Counted from the stretch's first letter, positions 8,865 to 17,865 are shown. The stretch is DNA of 64,000 nucleotides from Planctomycetota bacterium (GCA_020638905.1 JACKHP010000022.1:1-64000); one strand, 5' to 3'. The notes: generated by a model not told the origin, from the sequence alone. Numbers and translations: made by a program.

Positions 8865-9311
8865 ATGTTGACAGCGAAGACCCGCTTGGTCATGGGTGCC
8901 CTGTGTGTATTCATGGGATTGTTCACGGACTCTGGCATGCACGCCATGACCATCGACCAGGCGACCGGCGTGTGGGGAGCGCAGTCGGGAGGCGCGTTGT
9001 TCCCGGAGAAGGAGTGTGTTTCTGAGAGCGCCGCAGAGGTCTGCAATCTGGTGCTCGCGATCGACTGTTTCTCGGAGGGCACTGATTGCTCGGAGTGTCA
9101 CCCCGACTACGGCGTCAACAGGACCCACTGCGCCGACAACGAGATCGAGGAGTGCTTCAAGGCGCTGGACCCGCCTGCCACGGACTGCGGCAACCGATGG
9201 GGAGGTGCATGTGCCACGCAAGGGGGCTGCTCCTACTGCTCCGGACTCATGGACTCCGGCTGCGAGTGCAATGAAACAGAAGTCGTGACGAACAAGTGCC
9301 GGATCTCATGA
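8865..9311 (+). CDS. Small secreted 14-cysteine protein
   Basis: 148 residues from ATG 8865, with GAGGAG nine bases upstream. A short basic n-region and LVMGALCVFMGLF form a signal peptide. The segment MTIDQATGVWGAQSGG follows, and then a compact domain with 14 cysteines (including DCSEC, GGCSYC and SGCEC), enough for seven disulphides. I do not recognise the family. The last four bases overlap the start of the next gene (ATGA at 9308), so translation is coupled. The position at the head of a three-gene unit suggests an exported product served by the two downstream proteins, but this is inference. Base composition is less GC-rich than in the flanking genes. Confidence 0.75.
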   Translation: MLTAKTRLVMGALCVFMGLFTDSGMHAMTIDQATGVWGAQSGGALFPEKECVSESAAEVCNLVLAIDCFSEGTDCSECHPDYGVNRTHCADNEIEECFKALDPPATDCGNRWGGACATQGGCSYCSGLMDSGCECNETEVVTNKCRIS

Positions 9312-10603
9312 TCAGGCTCGGCTCTCTGATCGCGATCGTTCTCTGGGGCGCAAGTGCGTCGGCTCAGGAAGTCCCAGGTGAACCTCGGTCACCCGAGCAG
9401 GATTGGGCGCGACTCGAAGGCCTGCTGAGAGCCCGGGACGAAGCTCTCGTGTCGGTGTATCTGCCGTACACCGCGTGGGAGGTGAACCTCGATGCAAGCG
9501 CCGTGAGTGATGAGAGCGAATCGACCGCATCCGCCGCGAGTGACGAGAAGGCCTTCGATGCAGGCTGGTGGGCGATGGACGGCGATCGCTTCGCGTTTTC
9601 GCGCACCTTCTCGTCGACCCGCAGGGTCGATGTCCACTTCACCTGGGATGGTGCCCGCTGCAAGATCCTCACAGTGCAGCCTGCGCTGCTGAAGAAGCCG
9701 GAGGATGGCGTCTACGCATCGCTCATGGAAGTCTACCCACGCTGGACTCGACGCGAGTGGCAGGACGCACTGCACCTCCCCGGTGAGTTCGGGTTCGCCT
9801 TTTCTGGCCAGCGCTGGAGCCAGTGGAACGAGTACATGGTGGACTTCCAGGTCGTAGGAAGAGAAGTCGTGGATGGCGTCGACTGCCTCGTCGTGCAGTT
9901 CGACTTCGGCTCGGCCGGTGAGGTCGATGACGGGCGCTATTCCGTGCCCTGGATGGTGTGGTTCGACGATCACGACACTCTTCTCGCGCGACGGCGGATG
10001 CAGTACGTTCCCTATCGGGAGTCGCTGGCCCGAGGGGAGAGGCCGCATCTCGGTCCACCGCGTCAGTTCGGCCAGGAGTTGTTCTACCCGTCGTGCCTTT
10101 GGTCGCTGACGGAGACCCGCGAGATCAACGGGACCTGGGTGCAAGCGGCCGGCACGTACACATCGGCCACCATGGACGGCGAGCGGCAAGTGCGTATTCA
10201 TGTCGGTGAGGGCGCAACCATCAATACCGACATCCCCGCGCGTTGCTTCGAGTTCGATCCGCCGCCCGGGACGCAGCTCATCGACTCCATCGAAGGGCGA
10301 AACGTCAAGCTGTCCGTCGGCCCCCGCGAGCAGTCGCACATGCAGGACGATCTCCGCCGCTGCGAGTTGGCCGTTCGCGAACTTGGCCAGATCGCCGCGT
10401 CGGCGGGCGCGATGGTGTCATTCGAGAGTACCTGCGACTGGCTGGACGCACGCCTGGAGGCCGACGAGATCGCCGAACTGCACCACCTCCGGCTCACGGC
10501 CGTCGTACCCGAATCAGCCCGCGGCGTGATCGACGAGTCGGTGCGCGTGACGTGCGGTGCGCTGCCCGAGGTCAGCTTCAGGATCCAGGGCATGATCAGG
10601 TGA
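9308..10603 (+). CDS. Secreted protein of unknown function, translationally coupled
   Basis: 431 residues from ATG 9308, which overlaps the upstream stop as ATGA. The signal peptide is MIRLGSLIAIVLWGASASA with a likely cut before QEVPG. The middle part is rich in beta-strand and aromatic residues (for example WQDALHLPGEFGFAF and YSVPWMVWFDDHDTLLARR) and could be a lipoprotein-carrier-like beta fold. The tail, running to FRIQGMIR, resembles the closing strands of DUF1573-type domains. Neither likeness is strong. Its stop overlaps the next start as GTGA, so the three genes are one translational unit. Confidence 0.7.
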   Translation: MIRLGSLIAIVLWGASASAQEVPGEPRSPEQDWARLEGLLRARDEALVSVYLPYTAWEVNLDASAVSDESESTASAASDEKAFDAGWWAMDGDRFAFSRTFSSTRRVDVHFTWDGARCKILTVQPALLKKPEDGVYASLMEVYPRWTRREWQDALHLPGEFGFAFSGQRWSQWNEYMVDFQVVGREVVDGVDCLVVQFDFGSAGEVDDGRYSVPWMVWFDDHDTLLARRRMQYVPYRESLARGERPHLGPPRQFGQELFYPSCLWSLTETREINGTWVQAAGTYTSATMDGERQVRIHVGEGATINTDIPARCFEFDPPPGTQLIDSIEGRNVKLSVGPREQSHMQDDLRRCELAVRELGQIAASAGAMVSFESTCDWLDARLEADEIAELHHLRLTAVVPESARGVIDESVRVTCGALPEVSFRIQGMIR

Positions 10604-13173
10604 CACGCTCGCGGCGCCTGCTGCTGATCCTGGCCCTCGCGCTGCTGGCCGTCCTGGCCCTGCGGCTGATCGGGCCCGGGACGGAGACGCCCCTCCCGGC
10701 GCTTGCGAGTCCGACCGCCGCGGAACAGTCCTCCACCGATGTGCCCGCGCCGCTGCGCGAGGCCGCGCCCCTCGCCATCCCCACGGCGGTCTGGCCCCGC
10801 GTGCGCGTCGTCGACGCGACCAGTGGCGCAGGCCTCGTCGGCGCGGCGCTCGCCGTTCGCAACAAGGATGCGCAGAGCGGTCCATGGCTCACCGACTCGT
10901 CGGGCGAGGCCACCCTGCGCGACTGGCCCGGCCCATGCGAGCTGGGCGTGCGCGCCGAGGGTTACTTCCCTGGGAGCCTCGAACTGGACGCGCCCGTCGG
11001 AGAGGCCCCCACGGAGACGCGCAGCGTGACCCTGCACTCCCAGGGACGGCTCGAGCTGCGAGCCGTGGACGACGCCGGCAGCCCGACGGCCGACGTCCAG
11101 TTCCAGGTCCGACCGAGGGACGAGCTGACCGCGGTCGCCGATCTGCTGCCGTGGCCGGTGTACGCCCCGATGACGATGCGGGGCATCCCGACCCCCTCGA
11201 ACACGACGGGGGAACCGGTGGTCATCGAGCCGCTGCCGTGCGGGGTGCCGCTCGTCGTCCAGTGGCATCAGGGCGGGCTCGGCGGCGAGAGTGAGATCAC
11301 GATCCCTCCGGCCGAGCGCCGCGCGGAACTGAAGGTCGTGATCTCCGGCGTCGCCGAGGTCATCGGCCGCTTCGTGAACGAGGCCGGCGCTCCGATCGCC
11401 AGGCGTACCCTCGAGATCATGGTCTCGCCGCGCCGCGGCGCCTCCGCACCGATCTGCGCCACGCAGCCCGACGGCCGCTTCCGGTTCATCGGCGTCCCGA
11501 CGGGTCCGGCCGTGCTCGTCATGACGAACACGCCCAACCGCTACGGATTCGACGTCGTCGCTCCGCTCACCGACCTGGGTGACCTCGTGGCTCGGGAACC
11601 CGTGCGCATCTCCGGGATCATCGTCGACGGCTCGCTCCCCCCGCAGCCGTCGAAGTCGTACACGGTCGAGGCTCTCTCCCCGGGGCACCACGTGGTCAGG
11701 AACTCGTCCGACAAGGACAGCACGTTCTCGATGCTCGTGCCTCCGGGACCGATCACCCTGCTCGTCCGCGCCGGCCGAACGGGCTGGTGGGACGACCCGG
11801 GGATCCTCGGCGAGCTGCACGCCACGGCGCCGGCCGAGGACCTGCGCATCGACCTGCACAAGCCCAGCGGCCAACTCCGGGGCCGGCTGCCGCCCGAGAT
11901 CGACTGCGAACGCGTGCAGGTCGTGCTCTACCGCGACCGCCCGTCGGGCGAGCGCGGCGTCTCGCTGCTCTTCAACTCGAACGCGTACGAAGGCGTGCCG
12001 GTGGAGGGGGGCGAGTTCCTGCTCGGCCCGCTCACGCCCGATCGCTACGACGTGCTGGTGCGCTGTGGCGCCGACGGCAACGCCTGGGTCGTGGACACGC
12101 GCGTGGACGCGGGCTCCGTCACCGACCTGGGCCTGCTCGCGGTGGGTCGGGCCAAGCTGACCTGCAAGCAGCCCGTTCCCGCCGAGCACCCCGGGATCGT
12201 CGCCCGCCCCCTCGACCCGTTCGGCAAGCCCAAGAGCGCCGAGGCGGGCAAGATCCTCACCCTCGACGCCGGGCCCTGGCTGCTGTTCCCCGCCGAGGTC
12301 GTCACGGGCCGCGCCCACGGCCGGCTGCTGGACGCCTTCGCCGGCCAGCGCAGCACGTGGTCTCCCGACGACTGGGACGCCGCCGGCTCCATCGTCGGCA
12401 CGGCGCTCGAAGGCGAGACACCGGTCGTCGACGCCGAGGTCAGTCTCAGGCCAGCCGTCGAGACCGACGCGCTCGGTCCCTCCAGTGTGCTCGCCACCCG
12501 GCACACCGACGCGCAGGGGCGCTTCACCTTCGAGCACGTCCTGCCAGGCAGCTACCGCCTCTCGGTCAGGCCGCGTCCGTCCGCGGGTCCTACCACGCGC
12601 ACCGTGACCGTCTCTGCGGACGCGCAATTGGACATCGTGCTGGAGATGACCGATGCCGTTGCACAGGTGCGCTTCCTGTCGGACTCCGAGCCGCTGCTCG
12701 ACGTGACCATGGTCGAGCTGTCGTGGATGGCGGACGGCGACCTGCACAGGTGGGTCCAGTTCCAGCAGGGTGAGTGGCTCGAGGTACCTTGCGTGGGCGC
12801 GCCCGCGTGGCTGTGCCTGACCCGGGGGCCGAACGCGCAGGACGAGCGCACCTGGGGCGCGAGCCACGCCGTGCGCTTGGACGCGCTCGCGCCGGGCAGC
12901 CAGGTCGTGGTCCGGCTGCCGGACAACGCCGTGCTGGTCGACTTCGCGCCGGACGCCGTGGGCGTGCCGGAGCCGGACGTGCTGCTTTCACACGCGGGTG
13001 GAGCCGTGACCGACGTCCAGTGGCGGCCTCGCCAAGCGGACGACGGCAGGCTGCGCTACGGCGGCCTGCCCGCCGGCGCCACCCTGCGGCTCACGGGCCG
13101 CGACCGGGAGGGCGCCTTCCTCGAGCGCGAGATCGTCGTGCCCGTGGGTCAGCGCAGCATCACCTGGCCGTGA
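10600..13173 (+). CDS. Membrane-anchored protein with carboxypeptidase-regulatory-like domains
   Basis: 857 residues from GTG 10600, overlapping the preceding stop as GTGA. The N-terminus is TRSRR followed by LLLILALALLAVLALRLIG, an uncleaved anchor or signal. The body contains several beta-sandwich modules with the carboxypeptidase-regulatory pattern G.(V).......P...A.V.......T..DG.F.F..(V/L)P.G.Y.L.V. Clear copies start near residues 67, 255 and 600; the last contains DAQGRFTFEHVLPGSY. Such modules occur in large extracellular proteins as binding or spacer domains. No peptidase residues are visible. It closes the coupled operon that begins with the Cys-rich peptide. Confidence 0.75.
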   Translation: MTRSRRLLLILALALLAVLALRLIGPGTETPLPALASPTAAEQSSTDVPAPLREAAPLAIPTAVWPRVRVVDATSGAGLVGAALAVRNKDAQSGPWLTDSSGEATLRDWPGPCELGVRAEGYFPGSLELDAPVGEAPTETRSVTLHSQGRLELRAVDDAGSPTADVQFQVRPRDELTAVADLLPWPVYAPMTMRGIPTPSNTTGEPVVIEPLPCGVPLVVQWHQGGLGGESEITIPPAERRAELKVVISGVAEVIGRFVNEAGAPIARRTLEIMVSPRRGASAPICATQPDGRFRFIGVPTGPAVLVMTNTPNRYGFDVVAPLTDLGDLVAREPVRISGIIVDGSLPPQPSKSYTVEALSPGHHVVRNSSDKDSTFSMLVPPGPITLLVRAGRTGWWDDPGILGELHATAPAEDLRIDLHKPSGQLRGRLPPEIDCERVQVVLYRDRPSGERGVSLLFNSNAYEGVPVEGGEFLLGPLTPDRYDVLVRCGADGNAWVVDTRVDAGSVTDLGLLAVGRAKLTCKQPVPAEHPGIVARPLDPFGKPKSAEAGKILTLDAGPWLLFPAEVVTGRAHGRLLDAFAGQRSTWSPDDWDAAGSIVGTALEGETPVVDAEVSLRPAVETDALGPSSVLATRHTDAQGRFTFEHVLPGSYRLSVRPRPSAGPTTRTVTVSADAQLDIVLEMTDAVAQVRFLSDSEPLLDVTMVELSWMADGDLHRWVQFQQGEWLEVPCVGAPAWLCLTRGPNAQDERTWGASHAVRLDALAPGSQVVVRLPDNAVLVDFAPDAVGVPEPDVLLSHAGGAVTDVQWRPRQADDGRLRYGGLPAGATLRLTGRDREGAFLEREIVVPVGQRSITWP

Positions 13174-13208
13174 CCGTGGCTCTCCGAAGCACCCTCCCCC
13201 CTTCTCGT

Positions 13209-15080
13209 CTACTTCGTCTTCGAGTCGAGCCCGTGGGCGAAGTTGAAGGTCACCGACGCCCCTGCGCTGATCGCCGCGCCTGTGGTGTTGGTGAGTGTCA
13301 CGGTCCTCGCCGTCTCGTCGATCACGAGCCCAGCCGAAGCGTCGACGACGACGGAACGGCCGGCGGCGTCGAGATACTCCACCGACTCGACCTGCGCGAG
13401 CAAGGTCGCGAGAGTCGAATCGAAGGTGGCCGTGAGTGTCGCCGCGGCCGGCCACGCCGACGTCGAGAGGTCAGGCGCGAGGGTGACTCTCGTCGGGTCC
13501 CAGTCGGCGACGACGCTGAGCGACAGCGTTGGGGGCTGGGCCGAGCCGGCACCGCCGGAGACGAATACGAGTCGGTACGCGCCGGCAGGCACTGCCGGCC
13601 CGGTGAGGAGGCTGCGTCCGGGACGCTGGCGTGTCGAGGTCAGGCCTTGTGCCAGCCGGCTCGGGTCGCTCACGGAGACGATCGAGGCGCTGTATGTTCG
13701 TCCGACGGGGTGTTCGATCTCGATGCCGCTCACCAGGACGCTGGAGAAGCCCCATGGCTGCGCGGGATCAACGAGCTTCACCTCGCCCGACTTGTTCGCC
13801 TCGATGGTGTCGACACGTGACCTGAATGTCGCGGCGGCGTCGATCACCGCCTGCTTGCGTTCTGCGAGCACGTCGGCCACCGTCGACTGCTTGAGCAGGT
13901 CCTGGACCTCTTGCTCGAGGGGTGCCAGCGCGCGCCGGAACTGCCATGTCGTGGGATCGCCGCCACGAACGATCGAGAACGTGAGCCACGACTTCGATGT
14001 GTACGATCCGAGCTCGCCGCCGTCGGACTCGACGTGCACGCGCTTGTCCTCATACGCGAGTTTGAGGACATGTCCGTCGTCGCGAATGTGGACGAATCGC
14101 GGGCCCTCGTCGGCGACACGCTCGTTCACCACCGAGAGCGGACGGAGCGACGCACGGTCTGGCACATCGAGGAACGAGCGGCTGAAGAGCGCCACCGGCA
14201 GTGCGATGATGTCGGCTACGAGCGTCCCGACCGTCGTCAGCGTCGCGCCGACCTTCGACCAGAAACCGCCGGCCCACTCGACACCAGTCGTTCGCGTGAA
14301 GAACGAGCGGGACCAATGGTCGGACTCGAGGTTGATCACGCCCCAGCTGCCGGACCGCAGGGGGATGACCGTGCCGTTGCCCTCTCCGGCGGTGTTCTTG
14401 AAGCGATTCCAGACCTGCTCGTCGTAGGGGACGAAGGTGATCTCGGTCTCGAGCACGATGTCGTTCTGGTTGAGCGCCACGAGTGTCTTGCCGACCTCCT
14501 TCGCCAGAGTGATCTCGGCCTTGGTCACCGGGTCGGCCAGCGACTCGGCGGCGCCTCCCACGAAGTCGAGGAGCGCCGTGGTGTTGGCGGTCTCGTCGGC
14601 GTCGATCTCGATGACCCGGATCAGCATGCGCAGCGCATCTCCCTGCATGACCTTGGGGCCGTACACGTATCGGCCGATGCTGCTCGAGTGCGTGCCGTCC
14701 GCCTTGCGCCGGAAGGGGCCGAGCACCTTGGTGATGCCCTCGTCCTCTTCGGCGCTGCCCTCCTCGACGAACTCGAAGAGGACCACGACCTCGTTCACGC
14801 CTAACCAGTCGGGGAGATACTTGAAGTAACCGTCGTCGAAGACGATCGCGAAGGTGTCGTCGTGTGCGGCGTTGGTCTCGCCGTTCGGGCTGCGTCGGAC
14901 GACGTCCGACGAGTCGGTCCAATCTGTCGACCACGGCGGACGCAGGTAGCCCTGCTCATCGGCCCGGAAGAACTGGGCGTCTCCGTCGAGTTGGCAACCG
15001 GTCGAGAGCCCGATGCACGCGAGACCCCAGCACAGGATCGCGGCGCGACCCACGAAGCCTGGCCTGTCGACTTCCTTCAT
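13209..15080 (-). CDS. Large lipoprotein of unknown function
   Basis: 623 residues from ATG 15080, chosen because GAGGAG lies nine bases upstream. The N-terminus has AAILCWGLACIGLSTGC, a lipoprotein signal with Cys near residue 29. The mature part shows no family I recognise. It has an N-terminal half with VVVLFEFVEEGSAEEDEG, a hydrophobic stretch VGTLVADIIALPVALF near residue 285, and a C-terminal beta-rich part that reads like an Ig-type domain (TVTLTNTTGAAISAGASVTF). It is convergent with the carboxypeptidase-regulatory gene, with 35 bases between the stops. Confidence 0.7.
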   Translation of the reverse strand: MKEVDRPGFVGRAAILCWGLACIGLSTGCQLDGDAQFFRADEQGYLRPPWSTDWTDSSDVVRRSPNGETNAAHDDTFAIVFDDGYFKYLPDWLGVNEVVVLFEFVEEGSAEEDEGITKVLGPFRRKADGTHSSSIGRYVYGPKVMQGDALRMLIRVIEIDADETANTTALLDFVGGAAESLADPVTKAEITLAKEVGKTLVALNQNDIVLETEITFVPYDEQVWNRFKNTAGEGNGTVIPLRSGSWGVINLESDHWSRSFFTRTTGVEWAGGFWSKVGATLTTVGTLVADIIALPVALFSRSFLDVPDRASLRPLSVVNERVADEGPRFVHIRDDGHVLKLAYEDKRVHVESDGGELGSYTSKSWLTFSIVRGGDPTTWQFRRALAPLEQEVQDLLKQSTVADVLAERKQAVIDAAATFRSRVDTIEANKSGEVKLVDPAQPWGFSSVLVSGIEIEHPVGRTYSASIVSVSDPSRLAQGLTSTRQRPGRSLLTGPAVPAGAYRLVFVSGGAGSAQPPTLSLSVVADWDPTRVTLAPDLSTSAWPAAATLTATFDSTLATLLAQVESVEYLDAAGRSVVVDASAGLVIDETARTVTLTNTTGAAISAGASVTFNFAHGLDSKTK

Positions 15081-15713
15081 GTCCCCCACTCCTCGATGGC
15101 AATGCGAATACGGTATCGGCAGGCGCGCTGCGCGTCATCGTTCGACACCATACGATGTGATCGACTCCCGAGGGCCGCCTCCATGCGCGCGCGATGCAGA
15201 ACGTGCATTCAGTACGTTGGCCTTCGTCGAGGAAGAGGTCGGTGGGAGATCGGGAGCGGCGCACGGGTGGACGAAGGCACAGGTCGAGCACTCCGCCCAT
15301 CGATGGTCCGGCCGACGCTCGACGAGCGACGACATCCCGCTCACCCTCGTGAGTGCGTCGCAGCACAGAACGAGATCGATGTCCAACGCGTCCTGGGCGA
15401 CCACGAGGCGGTTCTGGTCCTTGGTCAGGCTCTCGACAGGAAGGCGCGTGACCGTCGTGGTTGCGCCCGAGTGAGTCACGGGGCCGACCGACTTCGCCCC
15501 GGCTGGGTGACCGACCATGCAAGCCAGATCGAGCAACTGGCCAAGCCCACACGGCGCCGTCGGGCGCCGTCGGAGGCGGCGCGGCCGCGGTCCGCACCGC
15601 AGGAGCGATCTGGCCGGTTCGGGAGGCGAAGGGCGCAGTCCTTCTCGAGGGCCTGCTACGGTGACCGTGGGGGCCTGACGAGCAGCACCCCACGAGCGCG
15701 ATCGGAGCCGTCC
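15081..15713. other. Intergenic region, no convincing gene
   Basis: 630 bases between divergent genes. Frames of about 130-150 codons exist on both strands here, but none has a ribosome-binding site plus recognisable protein features, and they overlap each other. A duplicated GCGCCGTCGG occurs near 15550. The right end carries the extended -10 promoter candidate at 15654. Confidence 0.45.
15654..15662 (+). promoter_or_regulatory. Candidate extended -10 promoter for the thioredoxin/RiPP cassette
   Basis: TGCTACGGT fits the extended -10 pattern TGnTAnnnT and lies about 50 bases upstream of ATG 15714. No good -35 is visible. The same pattern occurs upstream of four other genes in this window. 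Confidence 0.35.
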
Positions 15714-16616
15714 ATGCTCATGTTCTCAATCCTCGTGATGTCCGTCTTGCACGTCGCCGCGCTGCCGGGTGACCCGCCGGACGTGTTCCGTTCGCTCGGC
15801 CACGACGAGGCACGATCTGCCGCAGCCGAGGAAGGGCGCCTGCTGATCGTCGACTTCACGGCGAGCTGGTGTGGGCCGTGCCACCGCATGGACCAGACGA
15901 CGTGGGTCGACGAAGGCGTCGTGACCTGGATCGACCAGCACGCGCTGGCCGTCCAGGTCGACGTGGACGAGCAGGAGGATCTCCAGAGCGCCTACGAGAT
16001 CCAGGCCATGCCGACGATCGTGGTCCTCCGCGACGGCGAGGAGCTCGATCGTGTCGTGGGCTACCGCGACGCCGAGGCCCGTGCGGAGGGCGTCGGGAGC
16101 GTCAGGGCCGTGCCCGGTGCATTGCGGTTCCCGAGGGCGTCGAGCTCAGACCGGCCGTTCTGTTCTCGTCCTGGAATTGCCGCCACCCTGAACGGCGTTC
16201 CCCTCGCCTCCTCGATCAGTGGGGCATGGCACTTCGCCTTGCCTCGATCCATCACCTCGAGGAGTCCGACATGGACGTCTCCATCGATCGCACCGCACTT
16301 CGCGAAATCGTCTCCAACCTCCGCACCGGGCCTGGTGAGAACGAGTGGTGCGTCGCCTGCGGGGCAGGCGCCGCGTCCTCGAAGCTGGACTACCCGGCCG
16401 AGGTCGTCCAGCAGGTGGGCCGGCAGCTCCTCGACCCGAAGGGTGTGCGTGAGCTCGTCGAGGGCCTCAAGGCCCTCGGGGGCGAGCAGGCCTGGTGCGT
16501 GGCGTGCGGCGCGGGGGCCTCGGCCTCACCGGCGGATCTGGTCTCCAACCCGGCGAAGCTCTCGGATTCCGAGATCGACGCACTCGCCGGCAAGCTGCTC
16601 GGCGCCGTCCGCCTGA
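15714..16616 (+). CDS. Thioredoxin-like protein with signal or anchor segment; C-terminal frame doubtful
   Basis: From ATG 15714, LMFSILVMSVLHVAALPG is a short signal or anchor, followed by a thioredoxin fold: LLIVDFTASWCGPCHRMDQ with the active pair C53/C56, QVDVDEQEDLQSAYEIQAMPT with cis-Pro100, and VVLRDGEELDRVVGYRDAE. The domain should end near residue 125 (about 16090). The frame nevertheless stays open to 16616 through Ser/Arg-rich low-complexity sequence and overlaps the next gene, which has its own ribosome-binding site, by 346 bases. A frameshift near 16090-16130 or an unusual tail are the two readings; I trust only 15714-16090. It is the first gene of the cassette with the WCVACGAGA protein and the radical SAM enzyme, and could handle cysteines of that product. 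Confidence 0.6.
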   Translation: MLMFSILVMSVLHVAALPGDPPDVFRSLGHDEARSAAAEEGRLLIVDFTASWCGPCHRMDQTTWVDEGVVTWIDQHALAVQVDVDEQEDLQSAYEIQAMPTIVVLRDGEELDRVVGYRDAEARAEGVGSVRAVPGALRFPRASSSDRPFCSRPGIAATLNGVPLASSISGAWHFALPRSITSRSPTWTSPSIAPHFAKSSPTSAPGLVRTSGASPAGQAPRPRSWTTRPRSSSRWAGSSSTRRVCVSSSRASRPSGASRPGAWRAARGPRPHRRIWSPTRRSSRIPRSTHSPASCSAPSA

Positions 16617-16624
16617 AGGACTGA
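16271..16624 (+). CDS. Small protein with duplicated WCVACGAGA motif, candidate RiPP precursor
   Basis: 117 residues from ATG 16271, with GAGGAG eight bases upstream. The protein is two related halves. Each has an amphipathic helix (DRTALREIVSNLRTG and DPKGVRELVEGLKALG), then the motif NEWCVACGAGAAS (C27, C30) or QAWCVACGAGASAS (C76, C79), then another helical stretch. No signal peptide, and these are the only four cysteines. Three bases after its stop comes a radical SAM/SPASM enzyme, a standard arrangement for ribosomally made peptides whose cysteines are joined to neighbouring residues. The Cys-x-x-Cys plus Ala/Gly/Ser-rich patch would be the modified core, with the helices as recognition parts. 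The sequence shows the duplication and pairing; the modification is inference. A metal- or cluster-binding carrier is an alternative. Confidence 0.75.
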   Translation: MDVSIDRTALREIVSNLRTGPGENEWCVACGAGAASSKLDYPAEVVQQVGRQLLDPKGVRELVEGLKALGGEQAWCVACGAGASASPADLVSNPAKLSDSEIDALAGKLLGAVRLKD

Positions 16625-16627
16625 GCC

Positions 16628-17719
16628 ATGACCACGTCCCCGCCCGATCTCGGCACGTCCGTGCCACGTCTGGACACGATCCACTTCAACTCGACCAAGA
16701 CCTGCAACCTGGGCTGCGCCTTCTGCTACGACAACGCCGTGCGAGGACGCACGGAGCTCCTGCCGCTCGAGACCGTCAGGCAGATCGCGACGGACGCGGT
16801 GGGCCTGGGGTGCCGACGAGTCATCCTCTCCGGTGGCGAGCCCCTGTCGCGTCCGGACTGGCAGGACGTGGCGAGCATCTTCGACGGTGCGGGGATGGAG
16901 GTCTCACTTGCGACCAACGGAACGTTGATCACGGCGGAGGCCGCGCGATTCCTCGCCGGCCTCCGTCACGTCACGCTGTCCATCTCGCTCGACGGCGACC
17001 GCGAGACGCACGATCGGCTGCGCGCCCAGGACGGCGCGCACGCTCGGACCATGCGCGGACTGCGACACCTCCAGGAGGCCGGAGTCGAGTTCGACCTGAA
17101 CGCCACGATCTCACGGGACAACATCCGGGACGTGGCCTTCCTGACCAAGGTGGCGCGCGACTTCGAGTGCGACGTCCGGTTCTCGCTGCTGCATCCCAAC
17201 GGCCGTGGCAAGGACATGGACGGGGGACGCTTCCTGGAGCCGGCCGAGATCCTCCTGCTGCGTGAGTACTGTCACGTGGCGCGCCGGCGTGCCGTCCCGA
17301 TCTTCCTGAACCTGCCGCCGCTGCTGCAGTACGTCGAGGAGATCATCCCTGGACGCGGTGCCGCGTGCGGATGGGCCGTGAACTTCTGCGGGGTCCTCGC
17401 GAACGGCGACGTGACGATCTGCGGAGTGGCCTCGAGCGAGCCGCATCTCGTCGCGGGCAACGTCCTCGAGCGACCCTTCCGCGAGATCTGGGCGGACGCC
17501 CCGCTGTTCCGCGAGACGCGGTCGTTCCAGGTCGACGCACTCGGCGGGATCTGCGGTCGTTGTGCCTTCCGCGAGATCTGCGGGGGAGCATGCCGACTGT
17601 CCGCCTATCGGGCGGAGGGCGACTTCCTGGCTCCGTACGAACTCTGCCAGAGGTTCTACGACGAAGGTCTCGTGCCCGAGCGGATCCTCGATCCCGTGTC
17701 CGAGCCGGCCTCGAACTGA
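16628..17719 (+). CDS. Radical SAM/SPASM peptide-maturase-like enzyme
   Basis: 363 residues from ATG 16628. The radical SAM cluster motif CNLGCAFC (C26, C30, C33) is followed by LSGGEPL (68-74), the SAM-binding GGE motif, and SISLDGDRETHDRLR. The C-terminal SPASM region has eight cysteines (C247, C254, C265, C309, C312, C318, C322, C340), including CGRCAFREICGGAC, enough for two auxiliary iron-sulphur clusters. This architecture is typical of enzymes that modify ribosomal peptides, such as sactipeptide, ranthipeptide and PQQ-type maturases. It is coupled to the WCVACGAGA protein by a three-base gap, so that protein is the likely substrate. No transporter, protease or RRE-like domain is seen next to it. 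Family membership is confident; substrate is inferred. Confidence 0.88.
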   Translation: MTTSPPDLGTSVPRLDTIHFNSTKTCNLGCAFCYDNAVRGRTELLPLETVRQIATDAVGLGCRRVILSGGEPLSRPDWQDVASIFDGAGMEVSLATNGTLITAEAARFLAGLRHVTLSISLDGDRETHDRLRAQDGAHARTMRGLRHLQEAGVEFDLNATISRDNIRDVAFLTKVARDFECDVRFSLLHPNGRGKDMDGGRFLEPAEILLLREYCHVARRRAVPIFLNLPPLLQYVEEIIPGRGAACGWAVNFCGVLANGDVTICGVASSEPHLVAGNVLERPFREIWADAPLFRETRSFQVDALGGICGRCAFREICGGACRLSAYRAEGDFLAPYELCQRFYDEGLVPERILDPVSEPASN

Positions 17720-17865
17720 GAGCCGGTCAGTTCGCGGTGGGGGCGCCGGCCGATCGGCCCGGCTGCGTGCGAACAGCGGCGCATGGAGTGTCTCCGCGGA
17801 TCGACGTAGCGTCGGATCCACAGCGACTGCCGACTGCTGCGGCCTGCCCACCGTGGAGTGATTCG

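Noticed and set aside
10198..12867. Minus-strand open frame of 889 codons
   Set aside because: Antisense to the carboxypeptidase-regulatory protein, which has coupling, anchor and domain evidence; the antisense protein has none.
15135..15536. Minus-strand 133-codon frame between the lipoprotein and thioredoxin genes
   Set aside because: No ribosome-binding site, signal or family pattern, and a plus-strand frame of similar size overlaps it.
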